Origin: Chaetorhynchus papuensis
Lineage: Eukaryota; Chordata; Aves; Passeriformes; Rhipiduridae
Direction: 5' to 3'
Assembly (NCBI GenBank): GCA_013396525.1
Contig: VWYX01001345.1
Location: 123,872-187,871, forward strand
Length of the DNA: 64,000 nucleotides
Shown: piece after piece, positions 36,701 through 43,908 of the stretch
How the letters are laid out: every line of letters starts with the position of its first letter
Position numbering within the stretch: the first letter of the stretch is position 1
The notes under the pieces: model-generated
What the model was told of the DNA's origin: nothing
Database searches by the model: none
What the model saw: only the letters and a program-made list of their open reading frames with translations
Position numbers and translations under genes: made by a program

Positions 36701-39700
36701 GAATTACCCTGAAATGTGCTCTGAAGCAGGGGCTGCTTCCCTCCATACTCTGCTCCTGTTCCACCACTCCATTCCCTAAAGTAGCCCGTGCTAACTGAAC
36801 AAACAGTGCCCTGCCTGGGCTGCATACCCTGCATGAGAAATCCTCTTCTCCTTTTTCACACCTGAGGCTGAAGGATGCAGCTCCCTCATAATTTGCAATC
36901 CCTTGAAATCTGACCAAGGTGTGACTTGTTCATCTGGTAGCAGCAGCCTAGCAAAGCTTTCCCATTGCAGGGGAGGACTTCATGTCTCATAATTTCCAGG
37001 TGTCTCTTGCAGGGCAGGGTTTATTCTCTTTTCTTCCCCTAGACTTTAATGTACTGCTTGCTATAGAAAACCTGAGTTTAGAACCTCTAGGTGAAGTGTT
37101 ATTTCAGTGCAAGAGGTTCTTGTTGTCTGAAGCCATTGAGGAGGTGGTTTGGAATGTGTGAAATTTTGCTTTGTGGGGGAGACATCAGCAACGTGTGTCC
37201 TGTAGGGAAACTGAGGCCTTACCTCAGTGTGTAGGTAACTTCCTCTGCAGATCTCTTCCCCAGTGTTTAACCCGGCATGAGTGTAACTCTGTGACAGCTG
37301 CTTAGAAGGGCTGACAATTTATATTCCTTGGGAGCAAAGAGAGTTCCCATGACCCCCTGCAGTGTGTAGGCACAGAAGGGAAAGGTGTGTCTGGCTCTGC
37401 CCCTGGGTTTTTGGTTGTTTGGTGGAGTTTTTTCCATCACTTTGTAAACATTGTGTTTCTGGGGTGCAGAGTTCTCTGCTGACAGAGTGCACTACAGAGA
37501 GGGTTAGTGTTAATCTGATGATTTTATACAATTAAAGGATTTGTCCTCCCTCTCCTGGCTGTAATCTTAGTACCCCAAATCATCCACTGGCTCTGCAGGG
37601 AGCAGCTCAGCCTCAGCTGGACTGAGCTGCAAAGGTTTTCCAGTGCAGCTTGAACATGGGCAATTTGGTTTGAACAACAGATGAAAACAATGGGATGTTC
37701 TGGAAGTTGGAGGTCTCCTCAGTTTTAACTGTTTTAAAAGCTACTGATAGATTTTTCTTAGCTTGTACTCTTTGTGTACCTTCTCAGTGAGGCAGAAGCT
37801 CTCCCAGATTCTTCATTCAAGTAAATTTTCTGATTTTTTGAACTTTTTCAAAAAAGCACCTGAAAATGGGAACAATTTCCATGCTAAAGTTTATCTGCAG
37901 TTCTGTTCTGTTGGCTGCTACGTTGGCCACCTTTGTACTCAGCTGGATTTAGCAGGGGCATTCTGAAAAAGAGAAGGTTTCTTGCACTTCCTTCACAGAT
38001 GTCTGGTGTTGCAGGTAGCACTGGTACTATCAGAGAAGGGAACAAAGGGCTAATTCACCAGTGTCACTCTTTATATTCCCTGTAATTTCTGTTGGACAAG
38101 TACTGGTAGTAGTGTGATGGAATTTTTTGTTCATCTAAGACTTTCAAAACTTGGAATTGGTGTATTTTTTACTGTTGCTCAGTATTAGCCTGTGCTCTTC
38201 TCTGGCTTATTCTCCTGCCTTATCAAGAATTCAGAAATTATAGACACATCTGCTGTTTTTGTTCTCAGTGAATACTGACATAAAATTCTGTTTTCTAATG
38301 GATGCATATTACAATGATTTTACAATGATTTTACAATGATTTCATGAGTAGAACACCAGTCCAGGTTAAATAATGCCAAGATTCTAATATTACCAGAGGA
38401 AACAAAGAAAATCCAGGTCTCACTTGACTATCTGATCCTGAGTTTGTCCTTTTTACTCCTACAGTAAATTTTATGCAAAAGTCACAGCAGTCCTAGTTCA
38501 CAGACTTTAGTAACCCTTTAATATTTACACCTTCTGTAGGTTCTGCAACTCTGTACACAGAGCAGATTGCTTCTGATACTCTTACATAACAAAGCTTGGA
38601 ACACTGCATATCCCATAGAATTAATCTCAAATGTATTTATCATCTAAATCTATATTTCACAGTGCAGATTTTTATGTGTTTAGTCATAAAAATACATGCA
38701 GACTTGAGAACAACTGTGTGTGAATGAGTACAATAGAAGTAGGGTCTCAATTTCTGGTTTAATATATAGTTGCACAAATAACAAGAATATTGATAGCAGC
38801 ATTAACAGTCTTAATGAGGGAAGAGCTTTGCATAGAACCAGATGCAGATACCTTGGCTGGACAAAACTGAGTTGTTCAGAACTGTGGCAAACTCTGTCCT
38901 TACTCACTGCTTTTCCCAGATTTATTTGTAGGAGTAGACGCTGTTTTTTGAAAAGGAGCACCAAAATTATGTTCATTCTTCACACTGAAACATTCTGCTC
39001 TTGACAAACTGTGGAAAGTAAGCTGTGAATACCTGATAAATAGGGTAATAATTTTTAACAATGCCTCAGCTGTAACAGCAGCATTGTCAGGCTGGTGCTG
39101 CACCAGTGTAAAGGATTTGAAGAAGGCAATACTGGTACAACAAAGTCGGATAGTAATTCTTATTTTTATGCTGCAAACACTGATTTAATCACCGGTTTTC
39201 TCCATTAAACTACTTTATATCGACATCTTTCATTTTTCTGTCCTTTGAAGGTGGTAAATATGATTGCCATTTTATCCATTTTTGTTATAAATGAAACAGA
39301 CTTCAGAGCGTTTGGCTGTGCATCAGTTGTTGGAATGCTGCCATACACTAATGCAGACTCCCCACTGTGAGCCCAGTGAAGAATTATACTTTGATTCACC
39401 AGATTGTATTAAATAGTCCAGCTGTTGGGATTTGAAAGATAGTTACCTCCAAAGTGAAATAAAAATGAACTTGGCATTTATGGCTTTGACCATTTTTATA
39501 GTGTTGGGCAATCAGCTTTTCAAAAGTAGCACTTTTTAAAATAACCCTCTTCTGGTTACACTGATTTAAAAAGTTTAATTTGCTGTAACATTCAAAATAC
39601 CCCGCCTTGTATTTTTCTGGAATGATTGGCAACTTCTGCATAAAATAAGCATTATTTTCCTTTTGAAATCACTAGCTTCTGATGATAATCAAATGAGTCT

Positions 39701-41425
39701 GAAACTGTATCTATTAGTGCCAATTTCTGCATTAATTAACTTATACCAAAGTTCTAATGTTAGAGACAATTCTTACAATTAAAGCTTGAACGTGGAATTT
39801 CATTTGCCGTATCCGGCGCTGCAGCAGCAAGCTGAGTAAATTCTTTCTGAAATGGAAAGTGCAGCAACTGTTGTTTCTGTGATTATTTTTTTGGTTTTAA
39901 CCTGTTCATTTACTCTCTCCCCATCAGGTGGGAGCTGGTGCAGTCCCCACCCCACGTTCTAATTGTTGAGTGGGCTGACCTCTTTCTTCTTTGTCATTTT
40001 CTTTAGGACAAAGACTGTCACAATAAAGGGCAGTTCATGGCAGATGGATCCTGTAGCTGAATTTCTTTCTCTGGCCTCCAGTTGATTCTACTTTTTCCTA
40101 TCAAGGGTGCTGCCTTGCCAGTATGGAAAACTGTTCCTTATAAATGAGCATGAAAATTTAAAAGAAAAAGGAGGAAAAGGGAGGAAGAAGAGACTCTGGA
40201 CAAGCCAGTGCAGTGCGTGTCGGACCTTCCAGCACCAGGGATTTCAGCACCTGCCCAGTTTGGGCTCTGTGGGTGTGGACAGTGCACCCATACTGGTGTG
40301 TAAGGCCCTGCCTGAGGATGGGCCAACACCATGTGGCTGCCATCCCTGAGCCTGCCCAGCTCCGAGCCTGCGGGCACTGGGCTGACAGGCTCTGGAGGGC
40401 TCAGGCTCTGGAATGCACGGTGCAGGAGGCACAAGCCTGTGCTCTCAGGCTCTCTGTCTGCCCTCCCAGCACGGTTAGGGTGGCAGTGGGAACACCCCAA
40501 TCTGCCACTTTTTCAGGCTGAGCATTCCCAGTGCTTGCCATGTTCTCTGCTGGTGCATTCCAGCTAATCTAAGGATTTGCCTGCATGTTTTCAGCACCAG
40601 TACAAAGCTTTTGAATATAGACAAGTGCTTTTAGTGTTTATAGGCTGATGCCAGCTTTGACAAATAACCCAGGTGTCTCTGACCTTTCCTTCCTCCCCAC
40701 TCAGAGGCTTTTTATCCGCACAAATCCCTGCACTGCAAACAGTGGTGGTGTAGCCCCATTTCTGCAGCACAGAGTGTGGGTTGAATGCCCTCCATAGTTC
40801 AGCAAAGCCAGTAGGTGAATTTCCAGAAATCATTAGCACTTGCTCCCCGTGAGACCAGCACCAGCCGAGGGGACACCGTGCTGGTTACTCTGTGCCTCAG
40901 AGTCGTGCAGTGCAGCCCCAAGTGGGTGGCTCTGGGATGGAGGTGTGGTGAAGCCATTTCTCAGTGCCTTGTGAGTTCATTTTTCATCTTCTATGCGTGG
41001 CTTGACGAATGATCCAAGAGGAGGAATGTGACTGTTGCATTTTGTGCACTGCTATCTGTACATAACAGCTGTTAAATCCACAGATGTATTTATTAGCTTA
41101 GCAGACCTGTGTTGCTCATATGTGCTACTTATAGAAATGCTTTTCTGTGTTTTTATGCTCTTCTGAATATGTGAACTGTCATGTATATTTATATATTTAT
41201 TCTTTTTCCTCTAGATCAACTAGTCACACAGAATTAACAAGAAAAGCTTCGAGCAGTGACAAAGAGACCGAATCCGTGGTAGTTTTAGATCCTGTGTCCA
41301 GCAGTGGAGATCAAATGTCCGAAAACACCCCGAACCAGAACAAAGTGAAAGAAGAGAAAAGCAAGCCACTGCATAAAGAAACCAATGTTGGGAAAATAAA
41401 AGAAACAGATAGTTCTAACTGTTAA
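728..41425 (+). CDS. SHTN1: SHTN1 (shootin-1), coding span, 5' end outside the window
   Basis: Shootin-1 is a cytoplasmic neuronal protein. In the known family it accumulates in one neurite, links actin retrograde flow to L1-CAM adhesion through cortactin, and promotes axon formation. Coding exons: 728-788, 4865-4959, 7081-7249, 10676-10773, 11734-11815, 13537-13631, 22427-22573, 23812-23965, 25066-25171, 26865-26947, 29845-29954, 30594-30647, 33418-33538, 34397-34580, 41215-41425. All borders are AG/GT and all phases agree, giving 589 residues plus TAA. The order is a long coiled coil, a proline tract (P10-L-P6), a basic RSLMSMIRKR segment, a second helical segment (EEVTDLKRQAVEEMMDRIKK) and a serine-rich tail ending KETDSSNC as in mammals. 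With 37 residues assumed missing, the protein would be about 626 residues against about 631 in human. The assignment rests on my memory of the human protein and is near certain. Confidence 0.97.
789..4864 (+). other. SHTN1: SHTN1 intron, 4.1 kb
   Basis: Contains no recognisable exon. The stretch about 1830-2990 is repeat-free and rich in ATTA/TAAT cores (listed separately). The remainder shows nothing I recognise. Confidence 0.85.
1830..2990. promoter_or_regulatory. candidate conserved non-coding element (intronic)
   Basis: About 1.1 kb without recognisable repeat, of even composition, with many ATTA/TAAT homeodomain cores (for example taattagatgcc near 2661, actaattagtta near 2731 and taattgcaggttaatta near 2940). 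This texture is common in deeply conserved enhancers. Conservation itself cannot be seen from one sequence. Confidence 0.35.
4865..4959 (+). CDS. SHTN1: SHTN1 exon, human-like residues 58-89
   Basis: Acceptor cccttag, donor gtgaga, phase 1 to 0. It encodes SHMVIEEVNCIQNHLEIEK followed by a TCRESAEALASK segment, continuing the coiled coil. The mammalian protein has Phe-Met where this one has Cys-Ile after VN. Confidence 0.96.
4960..7080 (+). other. SHTN1: SHTN1 intron, 2.1 kb
   Basis: Holds a repeat-free, A/T-rich segment near 5395-5590 and a polypyrimidine run at about 5590-5635. Short open frames here have no similarity I recognise. Confidence 0.85.
5395..5590. promoter_or_regulatory. candidate conserved non-coding element (intronic)
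   Basis: Repeat-free, A/T-rich segment with ATTA cores and balanced purine/pyrimidine use, next to a pyrimidine run. Same reasoning as the larger candidates, weaker. Confidence 0.2.
7081..7249 (+). CDS. SHTN1: SHTN1 exon with the Ser101 phosphosite
   Basis: Acceptor cctttcag, donor gtgagc, phase 0 to 1. It encodes LKRISMLYMAKLGPE and then an acidic ITEEINIDEDESSTDTE segment. The Ser codon at 7114-7116 sits in an R-I-S context equivalent to Ser101, a reported Pak1 site of mammalian shootin-1. An open frame continues upstream of the acceptor, but family alignment and the splice site place the exon start here. Confidence 0.97.
8033..8167 (+). mobile_element. LTR fragment of an endogenous retrovirus family, cut by the assembly gap
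   Basis: Begins TGTCTTGGTTTGAAAGACAG and runs to the N gap. I recall this 5' end as that of an LTR family common in songbird genomes. The gap size (665) plus this piece (135) would suit a whole LTR of about 800 bp. No coding part is visible. Confidence 0.6.
8168..8832. other. assembly gap, 665 N
   Basis: Run of N. Open frames spanning it are artefacts. It starts inside the LTR fragment, so a repeat probably caused the gap. Confidence 0.99.
10676..10773 (+). CDS. SHTN1: SHTN1 coiled-coil exon (ELRDQIVSV)
   Basis: Acceptor aactgcag, donor gtatgt, phase 1 to 0. It encodes ELRDQIVSVHEEKKTLAIEL and on to VIEE, a heptad-rich helix matching mammalian shootin-1 with few substitutions. Confidence 0.96.
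10774..11733 (+). other. SHTN1: SHTN1 intron, about 1 kb
   Basis: No gene or known repeat seen. A short direct duplication (ataacatctgt) lies near 11547-11571. Confidence 0.8.
11734..11815 (+). CDS. SHTN1: SHTN1 coiled-coil exon (VNKLKEEKAV)
   Basis: Acceptor cttttctag, donor gtgtgt, phase 0 to 1. It encodes VNKLKEEKAVLTTEVNKQQ and then LLEKCNR. The donor GTGTGT is weak but is the only choice that keeps the frame into the next exon. Confidence 0.94.
11816..13536 (+). other. SHTN1: SHTN1 intron, 1.7 kb
   Basis: Holds a perfect 19-bp tandem duplication at 12108-12145 and a GT/T-rich stretch around 13005-13065. Nothing else recognised. Confidence 0.8.
12108..12145. repeat. 19-bp tandem duplication
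   Basis: gtttgaaccttaatctcct twice without a change; a recent small duplication in an SHTN1 intron. Confidence 0.9.
13537..13631 (+). CDS. SHTN1: SHTN1 coiled-coil exon (VSVLAVEEYEE)
   Basis: Acceptor cttacaaacag, donor gtgagt, phase 1 to 0. It encodes VSVLAVEEYEELHVNFELEK and then LRKKAESFAQE. It is followed by the largest SHTN1 intron seen here (8.8 kb). Confidence 0.96.
16110..16704 (+). mobile_element. solo LTR, avian ERVL type, 595 bp
   Basis: Starts TGTTGTGGTTTAAGCC and ends CCAAAACCAGAACA, so it has TG...CA ends that are also near-inverted. The flanks carry a 5-bp target duplication with one difference (AGTAA at 16105-16109, AGTGA at 16705-16709). The internal sequence matches my memory of an ERVL-class LTR found in chicken and other birds. 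No internal viral genes, so it is a recombined solo LTR. Confidence 0.85.
20363..20394. repeat. perfect 12-bp inverted repeat, 8-base loop
   Basis: gaagaaatcaag and cttgatttcttc around the loop ttgctgta, in an SHTN1 intron. It could form a small hairpin; no known RNA gene recognised. Confidence 0.8.
22427..22573 (+). CDS. SHTN1: SHTN1 exon with the Ser249 phosphosite
   Basis: Acceptor ttttggcag, donor gtaaag, 49 whole codons. It encodes MFIEQNKMKRQSQLLLQ and on to LEEERLQHQQK. The Ser codon at 22460-22462 in K-R-Q-S corresponds to Ser249, the second reported Pak1 site of mammalian shootin-1. Confidence 0.97.
22574..23811 (+). other. SHTN1: SHTN1 intron, 1.2 kb
   Basis: No gene, known repeat or regulatory motif recognised. 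Confidence 0.8.
23812..23965 (+). CDS. SHTN1: SHTN1 coiled-coil exon (IKELEEQLEN)
   Basis: Acceptor aactgcag, donor gtaaaa, phase 0 to 1. It encodes IKELEEQLENQTLQKEI and on through LELLEEDKKELELK to the end of the coiled coil (ARDLKHS). It is strongly charged with heptad-spaced leucines. Confidence 0.97.
23966..25065 (+). other. SHTN1: SHTN1 intron, 1.1 kb
   Basis: A/T-rich around 24310-24380. Nothing else recognised. Confidence 0.8.
25066..25171 (+). CDS. SHTN1: SHTN1 proline-rich exon
   Basis: Acceptor cttgtgcag, donor gtgagt, phase 1 to 2. After VDELQKRVQQSEN it encodes PA, ten prolines, Leu, six prolines and NPIR. The tract resembles ligands of profilin, SH3 or EVH1 domains. It is written as a CCG run then a CCT run, so it is also a short coding microsatellite that may vary in length. 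Confidence 0.96.
25172..26864 (+). other. SHTN1: SHTN1 intron, 1.7 kb
   Basis: No gene or recognisable repeat. A short A-rich run lies near 25633-25652. Confidence 0.8.
26865..26947 (+). CDS. SHTN1: SHTN1 exon (RSLMSMIRKRS)
   Basis: Acceptor ctccccccaag, donor gtatgg, phase 2 to 1. It encodes SLMSMIRKRSHSNTNVSKK and then EKPPQQES. This is a basic, serine-rich segment directly after the proline tract, as in the mammalian protein. Confidence 0.95.
26948..29844 (+). other. SHTN1: SHTN1 intron, 2.9 kb, with CR1
   Basis: Contains a decayed CR1 3' end at about 27195-27578 and ends in the tandem TAGCAG acceptor. Otherwise nothing recognised. Confidence 0.85.
27195..27578 (+). mobile_element. CR1 LINE 3' fragment (decayed)
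   Basis: Shows the order of the CR1 3' end: a gagaaaaggaggctgaggag segment, the ccagagaggtggttgatgcc segment, and cagggcccttccaac near the end with a degenerate ATTCTAT-type tail. It is 5'-truncated as usual, old, and inserted in an SHTN1 intron in sense. Confidence 0.85.
29845..29954 (+). CDS. SHTN1: SHTN1 exon (EEVTDLKRQAVEEMMDRIKK)
   Basis: Donor gtttgg, phase 1 to 0. It encodes EEVTDLKRQAVEEMMDRIKK and then GVHLRPVNQ...PKTK, very close to mammals. The acceptor is a tandem TAGCAG: use of the upstream AG (exon start 29842) would add one alanine. The downstream AG gives the same length as the mammalian sequence. Confidence 0.96.
29955..30593 (+). other. SHTN1: SHTN1 intron, 0.6 kb
   Basis: No gene or recognisable repeat seen. 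Confidence 0.8.
30594..30647 (+). CDS. SHTN1: SHTN1 54-bp exon (MKELKGIL)
   Basis: Acceptor tttgtttacag, donor gtaaga, 18 whole codons: PETPKPSESAMKELKGIL. Mammalian shootin-1 has the matching KGIL just before its short isoform diverges. Confidence 0.94.
30648..33417 (+). other. SHTN1: SHTN1 intron, 2.8 kb
   Basis: Holds a repeat-free segment at about 31640-32290 with three copies of ATTATGCA (listed separately). From its position this intron may also contain the alternative end of the short shootin isoform. I could not identify that exon. Confidence 0.8.
31640..32290. promoter_or_regulatory. candidate enhancer with three ATTATGCA sites
   Basis: ATTATGCA occurs at 31882-31889, 32025-32032 and 32095-32102, the last as ctaattatgcat. 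These look like homeodomain or POU-type sites. Further ATTA cores lie near 31657, 31671 and 32234. No repeat recognised. Confidence 0.35.
33418..33538 (+). CDS. SHTN1: SHTN1 serine-rich exon (NKSTSSRSLKS)
   Basis: Acceptor cttgctctag, donor gtaagt, phase 0 to 1. It encodes ETLNKSTSSRSLKSLETDSG, then ETELERVLRRRKVT and an acidic end. It matches the mammalian TLNKSTSSRSLKSL segment. Confidence 0.96.
33539..34396 (+). other. SHTN1: SHTN1 intron, 0.9 kb
   Basis: No gene or recognisable repeat seen. Read-through from the preceding exon stays open for only about 17 codons. Confidence 0.8.
34397..34580 (+). CDS. SHTN1: SHTN1 exon (SPTGILATSESKS)
   Basis: Acceptor tggattttag, donor gtaagt, phase 1 to 2. 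It encodes SPTGILATSESKSLPVLGS and then a poorly conserved Ser/Pro/Ala-rich disordered stretch ending KPTLQ. The start of the exon is nearly identical to mammals. Confidence 0.95.
38307..38341. repeat. 11-bp tandem repeat, three copies
   Basis: ttttacaatga-type units (the first begins attacaatga), in the 6.6-kb SHTN1 intron. Confidence 0.85.
39190..39860. promoter_or_regulatory. candidate conserved non-coding element (intronic)
   Basis: Long A/T-rich stretch without recognisable repeats, with gcattaattaac near 39728 and a CpG-bearing end (ccgtatccggcgctgc near 39807). Only inference from texture. Confidence 0.3.
41215..41425 (+). CDS. SHTN1: SHTN1 last coding exon, C-terminus
   Basis: Acceptor ttttcctctag, phase 2, ends with TAA at 41423-41425. 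It encodes a disordered Ser/Lys/Glu-rich tail with SVVVLDPVSSSGDQ, a segment shared with mammals, and the C-terminus KETDSSNC, the same final residues as mammalian shootin-1. Confidence 0.96.
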
Positions 41426-41840
41426 TTGTTACTCTGAAAGGCTGTAACTTTTGGGAATCATTATCTGGACATGTGAATTGCTTAGGTGTGTTACTAGGGG
41501 CTGCAGTCTGTACTCCAGACAGAAATAATACAGATTGAAATGGTCTTTTGTATGCAGTTTTTGTTACATGCACTGAAGTGTTAAATAACTGTGTGTCACT
41601 CAAAATCCCTTTACCATTTAATTTTGCAGGTATGGTTATTAATTTCTTTGATGGTGTCAGTTACCTTTAAAAATGGATTTGAAAAGGCTTTTTTAACTCT
41701 TCTTTTATTGAGAAGATGCCTTGTTAAAGGTCTGTTCCAAAGCTTGCCAGAAGCCCCTTGAGCTGGACAGGTTTGGGTTAGACCCTGTAAGTGATTACAC
41801 CCTCATCAGCTTCAGTCTGCGGGGGGTGGTACTAATTATT

Positions 41841-41846
41841 AATAAA
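41841..41846 (+). other. SHTN1: candidate proximal SHTN1 poly(A) signal
   Basis: AATAAA 416 bases after the SHTN1 stop codon. It is the first canonical signal in the 3' UTR; further copies lie at 42698 and 43659. Confidence 0.5.
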
Positions 41847-43627
41847 AATGTATTTAGACACATTGCTCTAAAAATATTTTGATATCCACTTAAACCAAGA
41901 TCTTGTTGGTCCCCTGACTGCTGTTCCCACACAGGGAGGAAATGAAAAGCACAAGCACAACCCTTCTGGCTCCGATTGCCAGGGGACAGAGACTGAAAAG
42001 CAGAGGCAGTGCAGCATCTCATTGTGGAACCAAAATTTTTGGCAGTGATAGCCAGAGTCAGGGGTTTGTGGGCTGGGACTGGTGCTCTCATTCCGGTTTA
42101 AAGCTTTCCAAAGGAGGACTTGCTCCTGGGTTTTGTTTCAATGTTACACAGCAGCTTTTGGAACTGCTGCAGCTGGAGTCTCTTTTTACTGCTGCACAAA
42201 AATAACTTGCCTTAGGCTCCAGTGGGCATGGGCTGCGTTTGGGATTCATTCTGCAACTTATTGGGAATCAGCGTTCTGAGAACTCCCAGTGCTAACAAAT
42301 GAGCCCTTGCTTTGAACCTGGCACACCCTGGTGGCATTAATTTCTTTATTAGGTGACACTTCAGGTGTCTGTGTTTGATAACACAAATCCCAGTTTCCCT
42401 CAGCTCTTATTTCCTATGATGACGGTGAGATGGGAACATAATTGATTTGCTCTACTGCCAATTCACATTCCATTGTAGTCTCTTTAAATTCAACACGGTG
42501 TCTCATTCTTTTATAATGAACAAATGGAATCAGGGATTTACCTAAAGATTGGTGTAACTGAAATTGGGTGGGCACGGACTTGAATGCACTTGGATTCTTT
42601 TTTATTTAATTATTTGAAACAGTGATAGTATTGAAGGATGAATGTTCTGAGTTTGTTGGTTTGGCTCTGCATGCAACTGTCTGGTGCTTTTCCTAAAAAT
42701 AAAATGATAGTCATGAGTGTGGTGGTTTCACATCTATTTTGGTGGTTTTTGCATGTTTGCTACGAAAATCTTGGACTTGATCTAATTACTGAATTGCATA
42801 CAGTTCATAAACTTGCGGAAATTTGTCTCTCACTGATATTTTCATTTCTTGGGGGCAGTTGGATCTGGTTGTTAATTTTTCACTTATTTGTCTGTTACGC
42901 TGAATTTAAAATGCAAAATTTCATATATGTATTTTTTCCTCAAATTATCGCTGCTGTATTATATGTTCAAATTTTCAAATTATACAAAACCCAGAAGTTT
43001 TTCAAGAAGCATTTCTTTTACTTAAACTGTTTTGTTACCTAGAACATAAATTATTTCTTTAACTTTTCATTGTTGCTTATTAAAATGACTCCTGACAAGT
43101 TTCCCAGATCTTGTGGAATTGACTTGTTACTCTCTGGTTCTGACTGGAGCAGGCTTCCTACTGATGCCAGTCCCAGCTCTGTGCCCAGCATTTGGGGTTT
43201 GCACTGATGCACTTGTCTTGAGGGCTACAACTGGAGCAAAATCTCCTTTGCAGGCTGGATTTCAGGGCACCATTGAGGGGGTGTGGGGGGATGGAGCAGC
43301 AGAACAGTCAAGGCCTTTGTTTTTTTGTAAAATGTGGTGTTCTGTTTTTGTTTTTTTTTTACTGTTTGTCAACAGCTTGCTCTTTGTATCAAGGGAGATT
43401 CTGATTTTCTCAAAACAAACATTTAGTTTTGGACTTAACACAGCAGTATTTGTTTTGTCAATTTGTAAATGCAGCACAGAATTTTGTGGTATTTTCAGAC
43501 TATAGTTGCTGCTCAGTTAATTTCGTTTCAGCTGAAGGCAATGGTCCCTGGGAAAAGAGAAGCCAGTATTTGAAATCTCTTAGGGATATTTGGCTGAAAA
43601 GCTTGAAAAGAAGTGGATTAAGGAAAA

Positions 43628-43633
43628 TTTAAT
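43628..43633 (-). other. ENO4: candidate ENO4 poly(A) signal (ATTAAA)
   Basis: ATTAAA read on the - strand, 184 bases beyond the ENO4 stop codon. It is the nearest standard signal; the next canonical AATAAA is about 1.2 kb beyond the stop. Confidence 0.4.
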
Positions 43634-43658
43634 CAATGAGTTTCATACTAGAATGAAA

Positions 43659-43664
43659 ATAAAT
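43659..43664 (+). other. SHTN1: candidate distal SHTN1 poly(A) signal
   Basis: AATAAA on the + strand, only about 150 bases before the ENO4 stop on the other strand. If used, the SHTN1 3' UTR would reach 2.2 kb and overlap the ENO4 3' end. Confidence 0.35.
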
Positions 43665-43816
43665 GGATTTAGGAGTAGTTAATATATGAGTTTGTTAGTA
43701 AAATGTTTTTTCTTAGAAATTTATCCCAAAGTTAATGTGAGCTGCTGTAAGTCAGCTGCTGTTCTCTGGGAGCTGAGCTGTGAACCTGCAGGGCTGGCTG
43801 AGAGCTGTGGAGGCAA

Positions 43817-43908
43817 CTAATCCTGCTCTGGGGCAGGAAGCACATCAGGAAGTTGTTCTTCTGGCTGTGATTCTCCAGCAAAATCAATAAATTCAAGTTT
43901 TGCTTCAC
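43817..43908 (-). CDS. ENO4: ENO4 exon 14, C-terminal tail and stop
   Basis: Acceptor ttctcttctgtttcag, phase 1, ends at TAG (43819-43817). It encodes EAKLEFIDFAGESQPEEQL and an acidic, Pro-rich end. It joins exon 13 in frame through an Arg codon. I see no clear similarity to the human tail, so the call rests on frame, acceptor quality and position. Confidence 0.8.

Larger units (their letters stand above)
34581..41214 (+). other. SHTN1: SHTN1 intron, 6.6 kb
   Basis: Holds an 11-bp tandem repeat (about 38307-38340) and a long repeat-free A/T-rich block at about 39190-39860 (listed separately). A GC-richer stretch at 40200-40560 has overlapping chance frames on both strands. No exon recognised. 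Confidence 0.8.
41426..43816. other. SHTN1 3' UTR and shared 3' flank of SHTN1 and ENO4
   Basis: The two stop codons are 2.4 kb apart and the genes face each other. On the + strand AATAAA occurs at 41841-41846, 42698-42703 and 43659-43664. On the - strand, downstream of the ENO4 stop, ATTAAA occurs at 43633-43628 and AATAAA at 42606-42601 and 42350-42345. No other gene seen. Exact transcript ends cannot be set from the sequence. Confidence 0.75.

Noticed and set aside
42638..43042. Hydrophobic 134-codon frame, looks like a small membrane protein
   Set aside because: T-rich 3' UTR/flank sequence of SHTN1; T-rich codons give Phe/Leu/Val by chance. No signal of a real gene.
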